A stretch of DNA of 64,000 nt from positions 633,670 through 697,669 of the forward strand of contig RPFO01000026.1 in NCBI GenBank assembly GCA_009746045.1, given 5' to 3'. This stretch comes from Mesostigma viride. Lineage: Eukaryota; Streptophyta; Mesostigmatophyceae; Mesostigmatales; Mesostigmataceae. Under the pieces are notes generated by a model. It was given only the letters and a program-made list of their open reading frames with translations. It made no database searches and was not told the origin of the DNA. Shown here one piece after another: positions 32,409 to 43,791 of the stretch. How positions within the stretch are numbered: position 1 is the stretch's first letter; every line of letters starts with the position of its first letter. The position numbers and the translations under genes were made by a program.

Positions 32409-33464
32409 ATGGCTATCACGAACAAGAATGTCGCTAAGAAGCTTACCTACAACGAGGATGATGATGGGCAGGATCGGCGGATGCCCAAAGACAACAACCA
32501 GAAGCCGGCTGGCGATGCGGCCATTTCCAAGAAAAAGAAAAAGAACAAAAAGACTCACAATGTTTGCCAGGATGAGGGGACGGCGGCTGCAAAGCCGACC
32601 GACCTACCCCCCTCTCCTGAGAGGCCGGAGGCCGAGACGGCTCCCCCTCGGGGGGCCGGCTTACCCTCGACTCCGGCGGCTGCCCCAGCCGCAACCACGG
32701 CTGGCGCGGCCATGGCTGCGGAGACCTCGGTGACCAGTAAACCCCACTGAGGCTCCACAGTTCGGCCCCCCGCTGCCAACTATTCGGGAGCTTATGCCCC
32801 GACAGGTGGCTTCGGTGGCGCCGGACGGGACGATTACCTTTCGTCCCGCCACATCAAACCTCAATGTCCCTTTCGCCCAGGGACACAACCACATTGAGCT
32901 TCAACTTGGGCGACCATCGTCCCTTCTTCGCAAGAAGAAGGACATGGAGAGCATTAAGCTCGCACGGGTGGTGCGGAAACCCGTGGAGCCCATCGGCGGA
33001 CAACCCATGTCCGACGATGAGGTCTCCGACACGGCCAGTCTCCCCGATGGGGAGACTGAGATCAATCTTACCCCAGCGCTCCTGGCGGTCGAGCAGGCCG
33101 CGCTGGTGGCTAATGAAGAACGCCGAGCGAGGCAGCGCGACCGGGAGGTCCGTCGAGAGGCGGCCTTCCGGCACGCTGCAACGCGGCAAGAATATGAAGA
33201 GGAGGCCGCCCGTCGCCTGGCCACCCACCAGGCGATGGCGGAGGCGTACCGCGAGGCCACTCAGCGGTTACGTGACCTCCTCAAAAACGCTGACTATCCC
33301 ATGCAATATGCGGATAGTCAAGACCTGGCCGAGCTTGCTCGGTCAGCACATTTTAAAACCATGTCCTCCCTAACCCAAGCCAGGGTCACGGAGGCCATCT
33401 TGGCCAAACATGGGGTGGTAGCTGAAGAAGCCCCCCCGCTGGAAACCACCAGCAAGAAATCCTC
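32409..33464 (+). pseudogene. gag, N-terminal part, split by a transposon
   Basis: The first frame starts at the ATG at 32409, 18 bp after the LTR (MAITNKNVAKKLTY), has a Lys-rich run KKKKKNKK and a Pro/Ala-rich linker, and stops at 32750. From about 32760 another frame continues with RELMPRQVASVAPDGTITF, an acidic stretch and a long Arg/Glu helix (about 33090-33270, coiled-coil type). It runs to the transposon insertion point at 33464. There is no domain I can name; identity as gag comes from position after the LTR, composition and the continuation at 42241. Joining across the transposon after removing one CTC keeps the frame (SS|PPQPLQYK). Confidence 0.7.
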
Positions 33465-33569
33465 GGGTGGTTTTACCGGATTAGGATACATTTTTTTGTC
33501 TAGGATACATTTGATGCACTGTGCAGTTTTCAGATGTGTTTGTGGGGGTTGATTGCGCCTAGCATGCAT

Positions 33570-34190
33570 TTTATTGAAGCAATGAGTTTCCCAAGATATA
33601 CATTATATAAACTAAGACAATTGACCCATTAACGCAATGAGACAACATCAATGAGACAACATATGCCAATTGAAGGCTGCCCGCAACTTTATTCCAAGTT
33701 CATTATTATATGATTCCAAGACCATAACTCTTCCAAGACCGTACATCTTCAAGATATAGCACTACAGACACCCACGCGGCTTCCGCGGTCATCACGCTCC
33801 TCCTCCAAGACAACTCAACCTTACAGGACGTTGGGCCATCATACGTCCGGAATAATTGTGTCACTTATTACATAACCAAACTTTTTGAGGGATCGCCATG
33901 GTTGCATGGTTTCAACACATGCGCCCTGCACTCATGTGCATCAAAGGTGTTGCGTAGTGCCAACTCAGTGTCAAAGAACTGATTCAATAATATTTCCCGT
34001 ATGGCCATGAAGGCCCACATGAGTTAAACATGGCCGAGAGTGATTGCATCATCCTTCTTGGCGACATCGGTCTTGACGACGTCGATGGGGAAGACGGCAG
34101 CACCTGCATGTGAACAAAAGAATCCATGAACTGTGGCATCCAAAGGCAACAACATATTAGCATCCCATTGAACACGAAGCCACGCTGACC
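33570..34190. other. left flank inside the transposon; no gene seen
   Basis: A/T-rich unique-looking sequence with AATGAGACAACAT repeated near 33635-33665 and again, inverted or altered, near 42030-42100 at the other end of the element, so it is part of the subterminal region. Confidence 0.4.
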
Positions 34191-34195
34191 CGGCC

Positions 34196-35190
34196 ATCCA
34201 GCCGCCCACGCAGCCACAGAGCCAGCCAGCCACGCAGTGACGCACCCACCCAGCCACACATCCACGCATCCACGCACCCGGCACCCCCCCCCCCCCCAGC
34301 CAGCCACGCAGCCACGCAGCCACGCAGCCACGCAGCAGCGCAGCCACGCAGCCACACAGCCACGCACCCTCCTTTCCAGCCACGCAGCCACGCAGCCACG
34401 CAGCCACGCAGCCACGCAGCCACGCAGCCACGCAGCCACGCAGCAGCGCAGCTACACGCAGCCACACAGCCACGCACCCTCCTTTCCAGCCAAGCAGCCA
34501 CGCAGCCACGCAGCCACGCAGCCACGCAGCAGCGCAGCCACGCAGCCACACAGCCACGCACCCTCCTTTCCAGCCACGCAGCCACGCAGCCACGCAGCAG
34601 CGCAGCCACGCAGCCACACAGCCACGCACCCTCCTTTCCAGCCAAGCAGCCACGCAGCCACGCAGCCACGCAGCCACGCAGCAGCGCAGCCACGCAGCCA
34701 CACAGCCACGCAGCCACGCAGCCACGCAGCAGCGCAGCCACGCAGCCACGCAGCCACGCAGCAGCGCAGCCACGCAGCCACACAGCCACGCACCCTCCTT
34801 TCCAGCCACGCAGCCACGCAGCCACGCAGCCACGCAGCCACGCAGCCACGCAGCCACGCAGCCACGCAGCCACGCAGCAGCGCAGCCACGCAGCCACACA
34901 GCCACGCACCCTCCTTTCCAGCCAAGCAGCCACGCAGCCACGCAGCAGCGCAGCCACGCAGCCACACAGCCACGCACCCTCCTTTCCAGCCACGCAGCCA
35001 CGCAGCAGCGCAGCCACGCAGCCACGCAGCAGCGCAGCCACGCAGCCACACAGCCACGCAGCCACGCAGCCACGCAGCAGCGCAGCCACGCAGCCACGCA
35101 GCCACGCAGCCACGCAGCCACGCAGCAGCGCAGCCACGCAGCCACACAGCCACGCACCCTCCTTTCCAGCCAAGCAGCCACGCAGTCACA
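34196..35190 (+). repeat. 10-bp minisatellite CAGCCACGCA in blocks
   Basis: About one hundred units of CAGCCACGCA with CAGCAGCG variants, punctuated by nine or ten copies of ACCCTCCTTTCCAGCCA. The blocks recur in a higher order of roughly 60-190 bp. The long Ala-Trp-Leu-Arg-Gly-Cys-Val frames on the - strand are by-products. Confidence 0.95.
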
Positions 35191-35261
35191 CAGTCAAACC
35201 CCCCCTACACCCCCCCCCACACACACCCCCCACCCCACCCACTCAACACTACACGAATGAC

Positions 35262-35397
35262 TCACAAAGAACTGCTGCACCACCGATGATCCCTGCGGGA
35301 ACTGCTCTGCTGCCGACGGTCCCTGCGAAAACTGCTGCAGTGCCGACAATGCCTGTGGAAACTGCGACATTGCCGACGCTGCCTGCGGGAACTGAAG

Positions 35398-35484
<87 letters not shown>

Positions 35485-35521
35485 AGTTGTTGCTGCAGTT
35501 GCTGCTGCAGTTGCTGCTGCA

Positions 35522-35560
<39 letters not shown>

Positions 35561-35908
35561 GCTGGACCACTTGTTTCTGCACCTCTTGACGCAGCTGCAA
35601 ACCAAGCTCTTCAACCTTCTTGCTTTGGTTCTCCATAGCTCGTTGCATCTCTCTCATCGTCTGTTCCACGCCCACCAGTACGGGGGTCGGCGGCGGCAGC
35701 GGCTGGGTACGCTCTGGCTGGGTGCGCTCTGGCTGCCGTGCAGGACCTTGCCACATCGGCCGGCGCATTGGTGGTTTGCACCGGCCAAAAAATCTACTTT
35801 CATGGCACCAGATTTCTTTCCTAGCACCCATTTTCTACAATCGTCCCCGGCATAACACAAATCAATCAATTCGTCCATGTCATCGCTTCGGCTATCAGCA
35901 TCGGGCAT
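35262..35908 (-). other. possible - strand polyglutamine coiled-coil gene
   Basis: On the - strand one frame opens at 35908 with an acidic stretch (MPDADSRSDDMDELIDL, then CYAGDD). A second overlapping frame from 35831 reads through PERTQPLPPPTPVLVGV into a helix (MREMQRAMENQSKKVEELGL, then QLRQEVQKQVVQLE) and a glutamine tract made by the CTG repeat. The helix reads like true coding sequence, and the two frames could be exons. The Ser/Arg-rich C-terminus is doubtful. No family is recognised; coiled-coil with polyQ would suit a DNA-element accessory protein, but this is speculation. Confidence 0.3.
35398..35563 (+). repeat. (CTG)n trinucleotide tract
   Basis: About 28 uninterrupted CTG units, then CTG with CAGTTG interruptions. 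On the - strand it encodes glutamine. Confidence 0.95.
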
Positions 35909-36065
35909 AGTTCCCGTGGCTAGTGCCCATCATTCTTTCCACCTTGAGCGGGGCGAAGTCACGAATTCAAGCGCGAAGTGCATTTGAATCAAGCGGGAAC
36001 TGGGTGACACTGCTTGAAGACGTGCAGCTCCAAGGCATGCAAATGATGCAATGTATGAAAGATAC

Positions 36066-37312
36066 GATACGCAAAGTTCAGGTGTTCAGGTGAAGCCGTG
36101 AAGACGTGGTGAAGACAGGTGAAGACGCGGTGAAGACGTGAAGACGTGAAGACGTGAAGACGTGAAGACACGATACGGCAAGTTCAGGTGAAGTTCAGGT
36201 GTTCAGGTGAAGCCGTGAAGACGTGAAGCCGTGAAGCCGTGAAGACGTGGTGAAGACAGGTGAAGACGCGGTGAAGACGTGAAGACGTGAAGACGTGAAG
36301 ACGTGAAGACGTGAAGACACGATACGGCAAGTTCAGGTGAAGTTCAGGTGTTCAGGTGAAGCCGTGAAGACGTGAAGCCGTGAGGCCGTGAAGACGTGGT
36401 GAAGACAGGTGAAGACGCGGTGAAGACGTGAAGACGTGAAGACGTGAAGACGTGAAGACGTGAAGACGTGAAGACACGATACGGCAAGTTCAGGTGAAGT
36501 TCAGGTGTTCAGGTGAAGCCGTGAAGACGTGAAGCCGTGAAGCCGTGAAGACGTGGTGAAGACAGGTGAAGACGCGGTGAAGACGTGAAGACGTGAAGAC
36601 GTGAAGACGTGAAGACGTGAAGACACGATACGGCAAGTTCAGGTGAAGTTCAGGTGTTCAGGTGAAGCCGTGAAGACGTGAAGCCGTGAAGCCGTGAAGA
36701 CGTGGTGAAGACAGGTGAAGACGCGGTGAAGACGTGAAGACGTGAAGACGTGAAGACGTGAAGACACGATACGGCAAGTTCAGGTGAAGTTCAGGTGTTC
36801 AGGTGAAGCCGTGAAGACGTGAAGACGCGAAGACGTGAAGACGTGGTGAAGACAGGTGAAGACGCGGTGAAGACGTGAAGACGTGAAGACGTGAAGACGT
36901 GAAGACGTGAAGACACGATACGGCAAGTTCAGGTGAAGTTCAGGTGTTCAGGTGAAGCCGTGAAGACGTGAAGCCGTGAAGCCGTGAAGACGTGGTGAAG
37001 ACAGGTGAAGACGCGGTGAAGACGTGAAGACGTGAAGACGTGAAGACGTGAAGACACGATACGGCAAGTTCAGGTGAAGTTCAGGTGTTCAGGTGAAGCC
37101 GTGAAGACGTGAAGACGCGAAGACGTGAAGACGTGGTGAAGACAGGTGAAGACGCGGTGAAGACGTGAAGACGTGAAGACGTGCATGCAAGGTATCAAAG
37201 ATACGATACGCCGCAAGTTCAGGTGAAGTCGTGAAGACGTGAAGACGTGAAGACGTGAAGACGTGAAGACGTGAAGACGTGAAGACGTGAAGACCAGGAC
37301 TGACACGTGAAG
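36066..37312 (+). repeat. higher-order tandem repeat of 141-157 bp with 8-bp subunit
   Basis: Eight units, each marked by CGATACGGCAAGTTCAGGTG, start near 36171, 36320, 36477, 36626, 36767, 36916, 37057 and 37204. Spacings are 149, 157, 149, 141, 149, 141 and 147 bp. The first six differ by exact multiples of 8, the length of the inner subunit GTGAAGAC, so units vary only by gaining or losing subunits. Other inner words are GAAGCC, GGTGAAGACA and TTCAGGTGTTCAGGTG. Confidence 0.93.
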
Positions 37313-37389
37313 ACTGGGACGTGAAGGCAAGTTGCAGCACTCGGCCGCTGCAGTCGCACGCAGGTAGAAACGAGTATTGCTGCTTGAAT

Positions 37390-37690
37390 CTGTCAAGACC
37401 CCATCGAATGTAAAACAGGTTTTTCGTAAAGAAATCCGATTTGTGGGCGGGCTTTACATATTGCTTCTGTCCAAGCACTACCGGATGTAAAACAGTATAC
37501 TTCTTGAAGAAATAAGTTGGGGCTTTGTTGGGCGTCACATTTGACCGGTGGGCGGAGTTTCCTGCTTCTGTGAAGGCGCCATCGAATGTAGATCAGTAGA
37601 TTTTCTAAAGAAATCTGAGTTGTGGGCGGGGCCTTTATTGCTTGTGTCCATCCACCACCGGATGTAGAACAGTAGACTTATTGAAGGTGA
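37390..37690 (+). repeat. two ~115-bp direct copies, 176 bp apart
   Basis: Copies start at CATCGAATGTAAAACAG (37402) and CATCGAATGTAGATCAG (37578). Both end with ACCGGATGTA(A/G)AACAGTA and CTT(C/A)TTGAAG. They flank no gene and directly precede the first exon candidate of the + strand gene. Confidence 0.75.
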
Positions 37691-37826
37691 ATCACGATAC
37701 AACAGCTGTAGTTGACAACATCATGACCGGCACATCTTTCCCCCACCGCTGCTCAACCCGGTCCCCCCAAACTCCTCCACACTTGCCCACCTTTCCACCC
37801 TCCTCCACGGCCCGTTGTGTTTGCAG

Positions 37827-40800
37827 GCGTCGGCACAAAGGGAGGAGGCCGTGCGAGCCGGGAAACTCACGGTATGGTTTGATTTCTAGTTTTGTATTAG
37901 GACCCTAGGGTAGCTATGTTATATAGGCATGTCTGACAGCATAGCTCACCATTTCATTACCATGGGATGCTGAGCATACCATTTCCAGAGAGGTAAGTCA
38001 GTCACTCTTCGCAGTTGACAAGTCAGAGAAAGCAATCAAGTGCAGCGTTCACAACTCTTGCCGCTCGTAACCTTTTGTCTGCCCTGTTTGGCAGCTCCCT
38101 GTCTTTGCTTTCTCTCGTATTTCTTTCTTTTGTCTCTTTTCTACATCTTTCTTTGCTAATTCTTGAATATATGATGCTATTGTAGCATCCTTCTAGCGCG
38201 GATCGCTCTTAATATCCTTCTCGCGCACGTTTCCTCGCTTTTTCTCATGTAAGAGCGTCTTCCCTGCCCATGCAGCGTGTACCTGGTGTGTGTGGCTCTG
38301 CCTTGCCAATCACAACTGACCGACATGCTGGTCAGGCACTGCAGGTCGTTGCCCTTGCGTGTGTGAACCTGCTGTTTTGGCTGTTCCCATGGCCGCTGCG
38401 TGTGTCCGTGAATGATACCATGGGAGGGAGACTTCTCCCATGGGTCCCCTTCGCTGACACTCGTGATGTAGGTTCGCGTCGACTTGTTTCTCTCACTGTG
38501 CCCATATTGGCCTCGCACGGCTTTGTCTCTCATTCCTTGTTTGCATGCGGCGGCGTGTAGACCATCATCTTCATCCGAGACCGCAACAGCAAGGGCCAGG
38601 AGGTGAGTAATTGCTGAGGGCATGGCTCCTATCCCTTGATGAGTCTAGCGCCATGTACCACCCTCTATGCCTGCATATAGGTGACGCATTGAAAATGCAA
38701 GCATCTTACTAGAAGTAGCACGGGCCTCCGAGGTGAGATTCTGCGCAGGCCTCATGATCCCAATGGACCTGCGAAGCGCATGGCGCGCATGGGCGGCCGG
38801 CCGGCGCAGCTGGCATGCGGCGGGGCGGGGCTGTCGACGGGCGGCGGGGCAGGGCCGTCGGCGCGCGGGGGCCAGCGGCGCTGCCGGTGCGCGCGGGCGG
38901 CGGGCCGGCGCACCTGGCATGCGGCGGGGCAGGGCTGTCGACGGGCGGCGGGGCGGGGCAGTCGACGGGCGGCGGGGCAGGGCCAGCGGCGCTGCCGGCG
39001 CGCGTGGGCAGCGGGCCGGCGCAGCTGGCATGCGGCGGGGCGGGGCTGTCGACGGGCGTCGGGGCAGGGCAGTCGACGGGCGGCGGGGCAGGGCCGTCGG
39101 CGCGCGGGGGGCCAGCGGCGCTGCCGGCGCGCGCGGGCGGCGGGCCGGCGCACCTGGCATGCGGTGGGTCGGGGCTGTCAACGGGCGGCGGGGCAGGGCC
39201 GTCGGCGCGCGGGGGGCCAACGGCGCTGCCGGCGCGCGTGGGCGGCGGGCCGGCGCAGCTGGCATGCGGCGGGGCGGGGCAGCCTGTCGACGGGCTACGG
39301 GGCGGGGCAGCCGGCGCGCGGCGGGCCGGCGGCGCAGCCGGCGGGCGGCGGAGCGGCGGAGCGGCGGAGCGGCACAGCCGGTGCCTGAAAAACGCGGTCG
39401 CTCAATGAAGGTGCACCACGCCGTCTTCTTCCAGGTACAGGGCAACACAGAGACCTGGTTGTCCTACCGGACCACGGAGTCCCAAAAGACGCCGTGGCAG
39501 CCCGCGGGGACTCGACAGGAAGGCGCGCCACGGTGCGGGAAGGCGATGACACAGCCATACAGGTTTGATGCGGAGGGGCGGCCGCTGTTTGGCGTCCGAC
39601 TTGTGGATCCAGACCGCATTCCGATGTTGCAGGACACCCCAGCCTTCGCACCATTGAACATGGAGTTTCTGGGGAAGGAGCTGGAGTCGATCAAAACAAG
39701 GGTCGAGAAGTTGCCCCATGGCATCTGGCAGTGGTACTTTCCGCCCGACACCATCAAGCCAAACAAGGCCTTTTTTCGCAAGTCAAGTCCCACATGCCCC
39801 TGAGGAGGTGCCTGAGGAGTGGCGCCCTTTGCCGTGGCCATCTCGCGCGGACATCTCCGCCCTGCGTGAGCACGATGCAGCGCCTGAACCACCACCGACG
39901 CAAGAAGAGCACTTCATGGCGTTGGTCGACGCAGAGGCGGTGCGCGTCACCCCGCTGGTAGACCGAGTTCGTCATGATGGCCACACACAGCAGGAATGGG
40001 CGGCAGAAGACAGGGCCATGGCAGCCAAGGTCGCTTACTTGAAGCGCATGCAAGGCGTTGAGAAAGGCTCCGCTGTTCTATACTGGCACCCTTCAGCTGG
40101 TATTCTCTGCAACTCGAAGCTCACGTGGACTCCAGTCCTCGTTGGCATCATCAAGGAGGTGGTTGCGAAGGAGGATGGCGGCCAACCTTCTATTGAGCTC
40201 TTTGTATACCGCGCTAAGCATTTGCATGACACGTGGCACCCGTGGAATACAGACATTGCGCAATGGCCCCATCCGCCAACCACTGCGGCGCACACGGTGA
40301 TCATCACCGCCTCAGACCTCGTCTTGACACAAGTGGTGGGCAAGCGAGGTCAGCCGCCCCATGGAGTCTCCTTGGGTGCGAACGAAAAGCTCACCAAGGA
40401 GTGCCTAAAGGCGCTGAAGGAGGTGCCCTATGACGCGGAACACCCGGTCGTGAAGTGGCAAGATGCTGAATGCTCGAAGGGCATCGTCGGCATGGCGAAG
40501 GCATGCTGGGAAGGCGTAACGCTGCAGGTCAAGAGTGGCAGCCGCAACCTCGTAGGGCAAGTCGTGTGTCATTGGGCGTCGGAGCGTGTGACATCCGCGG
40601 ACGGTCGCACCGAAAGCCGGGACGGCAGGTACCATGGTCGTGTCGCTGTTGTCGACACGCAAAACGACATGGTAGCCATGTACTGGGGTGCCCGTTGGGA
40701 GGAGGACGCGGTTTCTTGCGTGCCTCTCCACGAGCTGGAGGCACAGATCTGCGGGTGCCCCGGTGTGGTCGTCCCTGCGTTGCAAGCGCCGGATATCACC

Positions 40801-40935
40801 CTGGCCGAGGCTCGATTGCGCGAGATGGTTCCACCCAGCGACGTTGTGGCGGAGAACAACAACGCAGGCGCCTCCCGGCGTCGGAAGCGAGCGCTCATCC
40901 TTGCCGATGACGATGACGACGACGACGACTGCTGA
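37827..40935 (+). CDS. multi-exon gene of unknown function inside the 8.8-kb transposon
   Basis: Three exons with good GT-AG borders join in phase 0: 37827-37871 (TTGCAG acceptor, GTATGG donor, ASAQREEAVRAGKLT), 38561-38602 (TIIFIRDRNSKGQE, GTGAGT donor) and 39435-40935 (TTCCAG acceptor). The long exon reads VQGNTETWLSYRTTE, PYRFDAEGRPLFGV, EKLPHGIWQWYFPPDT and, after one frame change at a T6 run near 39775, about 385 more residues to a stop after a poly-Asp tail. GRVAVVDTQNDMVAMYWGAR followed by VPLHELE resembles a small beta-barrel (Tudor/chromo/Agenet style) fold, only by eye. KRALILAD before the acid tail is basic. First exon and promoter are not seen. A transposase is possible, but I see no DDE triad. 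It may be a captured host gene. Confidence 0.5.
38790..39395 (+). repeat. GC-rich minisatellite in the intron before the long exon
   Basis: Units of about 50-60 bp built from GGCATGCGGCGGGGC, TGTCGACGGGCGGCGGGGCA and GCGCGCGGGGGCC. It creates collagen-like Gly/Ala/Arg frames in several phases, so I treat it as intronic repeat and not as protein. Confidence 0.85.
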
Positions 40936-40939
40936 AGCG

Positions 40940-41350
40940 CAAGCAGCGTTGTTGTCATTGAGCTGCTCATGTGCTGCTGCTGCTGCTGTGCTGCCATGCT
41001 ATTGCTGCTGCATTGCTGCCGTACTGCTGCTGTGCTATTGTGCTGATGTGTTGCTGCATTGCTGCCGTGCCGCTGATGTATTGCTGTCGTGCTGCTGTGT
41101 TGATGCACTGCTGCATTGCTGCCGTGCTGCTGAGCTAGTACTGCCTATTAGTGAATTTCCTATCAATGGACTATAGTCCACTGATAGGAAATTCAGGAAT
41201 CGGCATACTAAGTTGCTGCTGCGCTGACTTGTGCTCCTGCTATGCGGCCGTGTTGATGTGCTACAGTTGTGCTGCTGCTGTGCTACGGTCATGCTGCTGC
41301 TGTGTTGCTGGGCTGATGTGTTGTTGCATTGATGTAGTGGCTATTGTTCC
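40940..41350 (+). repeat. CTG-rich degenerate repeat
   Basis: Words of CTGCTG, TGCTATTGCTG and GTGCTGATGTG alternate over 400 bp directly after the stop of the spliced gene. A 42-bp palindrome is embedded at 41153-41194. Confidence 0.8.
41153..41194. repeat. 42-bp near-perfect palindrome
   Basis: GAATTTCCTATCAATGGACT and its complement meet head to head with one mismatch and no loop. It stands out from the CTG-rich surroundings in composition, as a tiny fold-back insertion would. Confidence 0.85.
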
Positions 41351-41399
41351 GCTACTACAATTTGCTACTGATGCCGCTGCTGGTGCTTTTTTGCATGTC

Positions 41400-42208
41400 A
41401 GTGCCCGCTATGTTCACACCACTGTTGCCGCGGTTGGTATCGCGTGATTTCCACCGGTTGTGCGTTGACATGTGTTACTCATGCATTTGCCCCTATATTT
41501 GGTAGCACGCGGTTTCGCGTTAGTTAGGTGCAGACAGCTGCATGTAGACAAACATCTTGTTTAAGTCGGTCAATTAACTGTTCTTGACGCATCATGGTCC
41601 AAGTCGACCGACCTGTAGGGACCAGTAGAGCAATTGTCTAGGAGAAAGAGCGTGATCGCTGCAGAAGCCGCGTGGCAGCCGTGGCTGTACCTGTAGTACG
41701 ACCTGCATATATATGGATACTGTATTTGGATACTGGGTTGTTTATCAATTCTGGTTTTAATTTATTTAGTGTACCTGGTGTTGGCATGCCAACTCAGTGC
41801 TAAACTACTTTATGCACAATGATGCAACTTGATGCTATAGTGACGTGCCACGATGTAACTTTATTAACTTCACCATTAGTCATGGGGTCAATAGGATTGC
41901 TCATTATGCCATGTTAACATGAACCATGGGTTACGTAATAGTGAAAACAGTAATCATGATGCTCCACTTGAAGTCTCCAACATGGTCATGTTTGGAATTT
42001 TATTGATCATATTCACAATATATGAAAAGAGACAACAAACGTGGAAGCATGGCACGCCGAGGCCGATAATATATGTGTGAAATATGAAAAGAGACAACAT
42101 CTTTGGCAAGCATGATCATATTATGCTTGCCAAACATATTAATGATATCGACCATGTCCAGAAACCATGTTTGCCAATGGTGCATTTAGGATACATTTGA
42201 AGCCGTGC
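41400..42208. other. right flank inside the transposon; no gene seen
   Basis: A/T-rich, without ORFs of note. The last 200 bp mirror the left end: GAGACAAC words and ATGTATCC/GGATACAT dyads. Confidence 0.45.
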
Positions 42209-42240
42209 AAATGTATCCTAATCCGGTAAAACCACCCCTC

Positions 42241-43758
42241 TCCTCCCCAACCCTTGCAATACAAGGAGGGATTGCTGGCCCTGGGCTCGAGGAAGGGCAA
42301 AGAGGCGGACTGTCCAGTCCGGCCTGCTCTGATTATGGGAGACCCACTCCCTGACATCCCTGAGGATGAGGCTGCCTTTCAGGCAGCCCTCCGGGAGCAT
42401 GAGGTACGCAAGGAGATGAAGCGTCTCATGCGGGAGGAGGCCAAGAGGACAGCGGAGGCAGACACCCCTGCCCGCCCCTCCACCGATGGGGCTGGACCCA
42501 GTGGGGTTACCCGGACACCCCCGGGCTCCCCCGGGCCACCATGACCCCCCTCCCCCTCCCCCACCACCCCAGGTTCGCCCTGTGGGTTGGGGCCCCCTCC
42601 CAACCAGGGGGGTGGCCAGGACCCCAGGAGGCCCTGGGGGGAGGTGCAGAGGTGCCACAGGCACCCAACAGGCCTGCTGAGGCCCCCCCAAGGAGCGGGG
42701 ATGTCCTGGAACAGCTCGCCATTCTCCAGGCTCAGCTGGCCTCGTTGCAAGACCAGCAGTTAACAGCTAACCAGCTGCAAACTGTCGAGGGCCTGCGCGC
42801 CCTGATGTCGCGGTATGAGCGGGGGACCATCAACCTGGACCCCACCCGCCTGCAACAAGCAACCGACGGCTTCTTGAGGGCCAACCCCCCTCTCACAGGT
42901 GTGTTTAACCCTCATAAAAAGGAATCCAAAATCAATATTGCTGGCTTGCCTGAGGGTCACACTGTTGAACAAGCTAAGCAATTTGTTTTGCTTTGGAGTA
43001 TGGGATGGAAGGTCTTAACCTTAGACATCAGTTTAAGGCTCTCAGGGCCTCCTCCACATTCCATCAATCATCTCCTGCAATCAGAGCATTGATTCAAACC
43101 TATCAGGAACGTACCCTGACACCTGAAGCAGCCATTGAACAGTGGCCTACCTTTATCACTGATCTGAAACAGCTAGTGCTTACCAATAACCACATGGAAG
43201 CAGTAGAACGTTTCAACTGGCTTGCTGCATATAAGGTGAACAAGAATAACCTCTCTGGGGATGCAAAAACATACAGGGTAATGATTGAGAAAGACCTTGA
43301 GCTTCTCAAGCTCCAACCAAGGTATCTCATCCACACCTGGCTAACAAAAGCTAATTTGCAACCTTCTGTCCTGGCTACCCTGCTTACAGGCCTCAAGTCC
43401 CTCTGGGACAACTTCAGAGCTGCCATGCTCTATATCGAGGAGGCAGTGGACCCCCTGGGTACTGGCAACCCAGGCCCAGGACCCCAAGGTCCAGGGTGTC
43501 CAAGGCCACAAACGCAAGGGGCAGGCCAGCCAGGGGGGGGCACCCAAGACCCACAAGTCCTCCCACCAAGGGGGCAGTGGCTCTCAGGGGCGTGGCAACA
43601 CGTGGCACCGTGTGCCCCTGCATGGCAACCCCAACAACAACAACAACAACAACAATAACAACAACAGGTCCCAGCAGGGCAACAATAACAACAGGTCCCA
43701 ACAGGGCCAAAACAACAACAACAACAGGTCCCAGCAGGGCCCGCCGGTCCCAGCAGGG

Positions 43759-43791
<33 letters not shown>

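Larger units (their letters stand above)
33465..42237 (+). mobile_element. 8.8-kb TIR transposon carrying a spliced gene
   Basis: Perfect 29-bp terminal inverted repeats begin GGGTGGTTTTACCGGATTAG (33465-33493 and 42209-42237). A second inner inverted copy of AGGATACATTTGATGCA-type sequence follows. The target duplication is CTC (33462-33464 and 42238-42240). Removing the element plus one CTC rejoins gag in frame, so both ends are certain. The interior holds a possible - strand polyQ gene, four large satellites, a + strand multi-exon gene (37827-40935) and no transposase I can recognise. The 3-bp TSD and GG start would fit PIF/Harbinger or CACTA-like groups, but the TSD is not TWA and the ends are not CACTA. 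Confidence 0.9.

Noticed and set aside
34024-35289. Up to 385-codon frames rich in Trp/Cys/Arg on the - strand and Ser/His/Gln on the + strand
   Set aside because: Ten-base minisatellite translated in several frames; no codon preference for one frame.
36066-37312. Regular repeat array, checked as CRISPR or as a protein repeat
   Set aside because: No unique spacers; frames give meaningless Ser/Arg/Leu/His repeats and the unit length varies by 8.
38177-38623. 148-codon - strand ORF in the 8.8-kb transposon
   Set aside because: Overlaps a well-bordered + strand micro-exon and shows no motif.
38733-39434. Collagen-like Gly/Ala/Arg N-terminus of the long ORF
   Set aside because: GC-rich minisatellite open in three frames; a good splice acceptor at 39434 excludes it from the coding exon.
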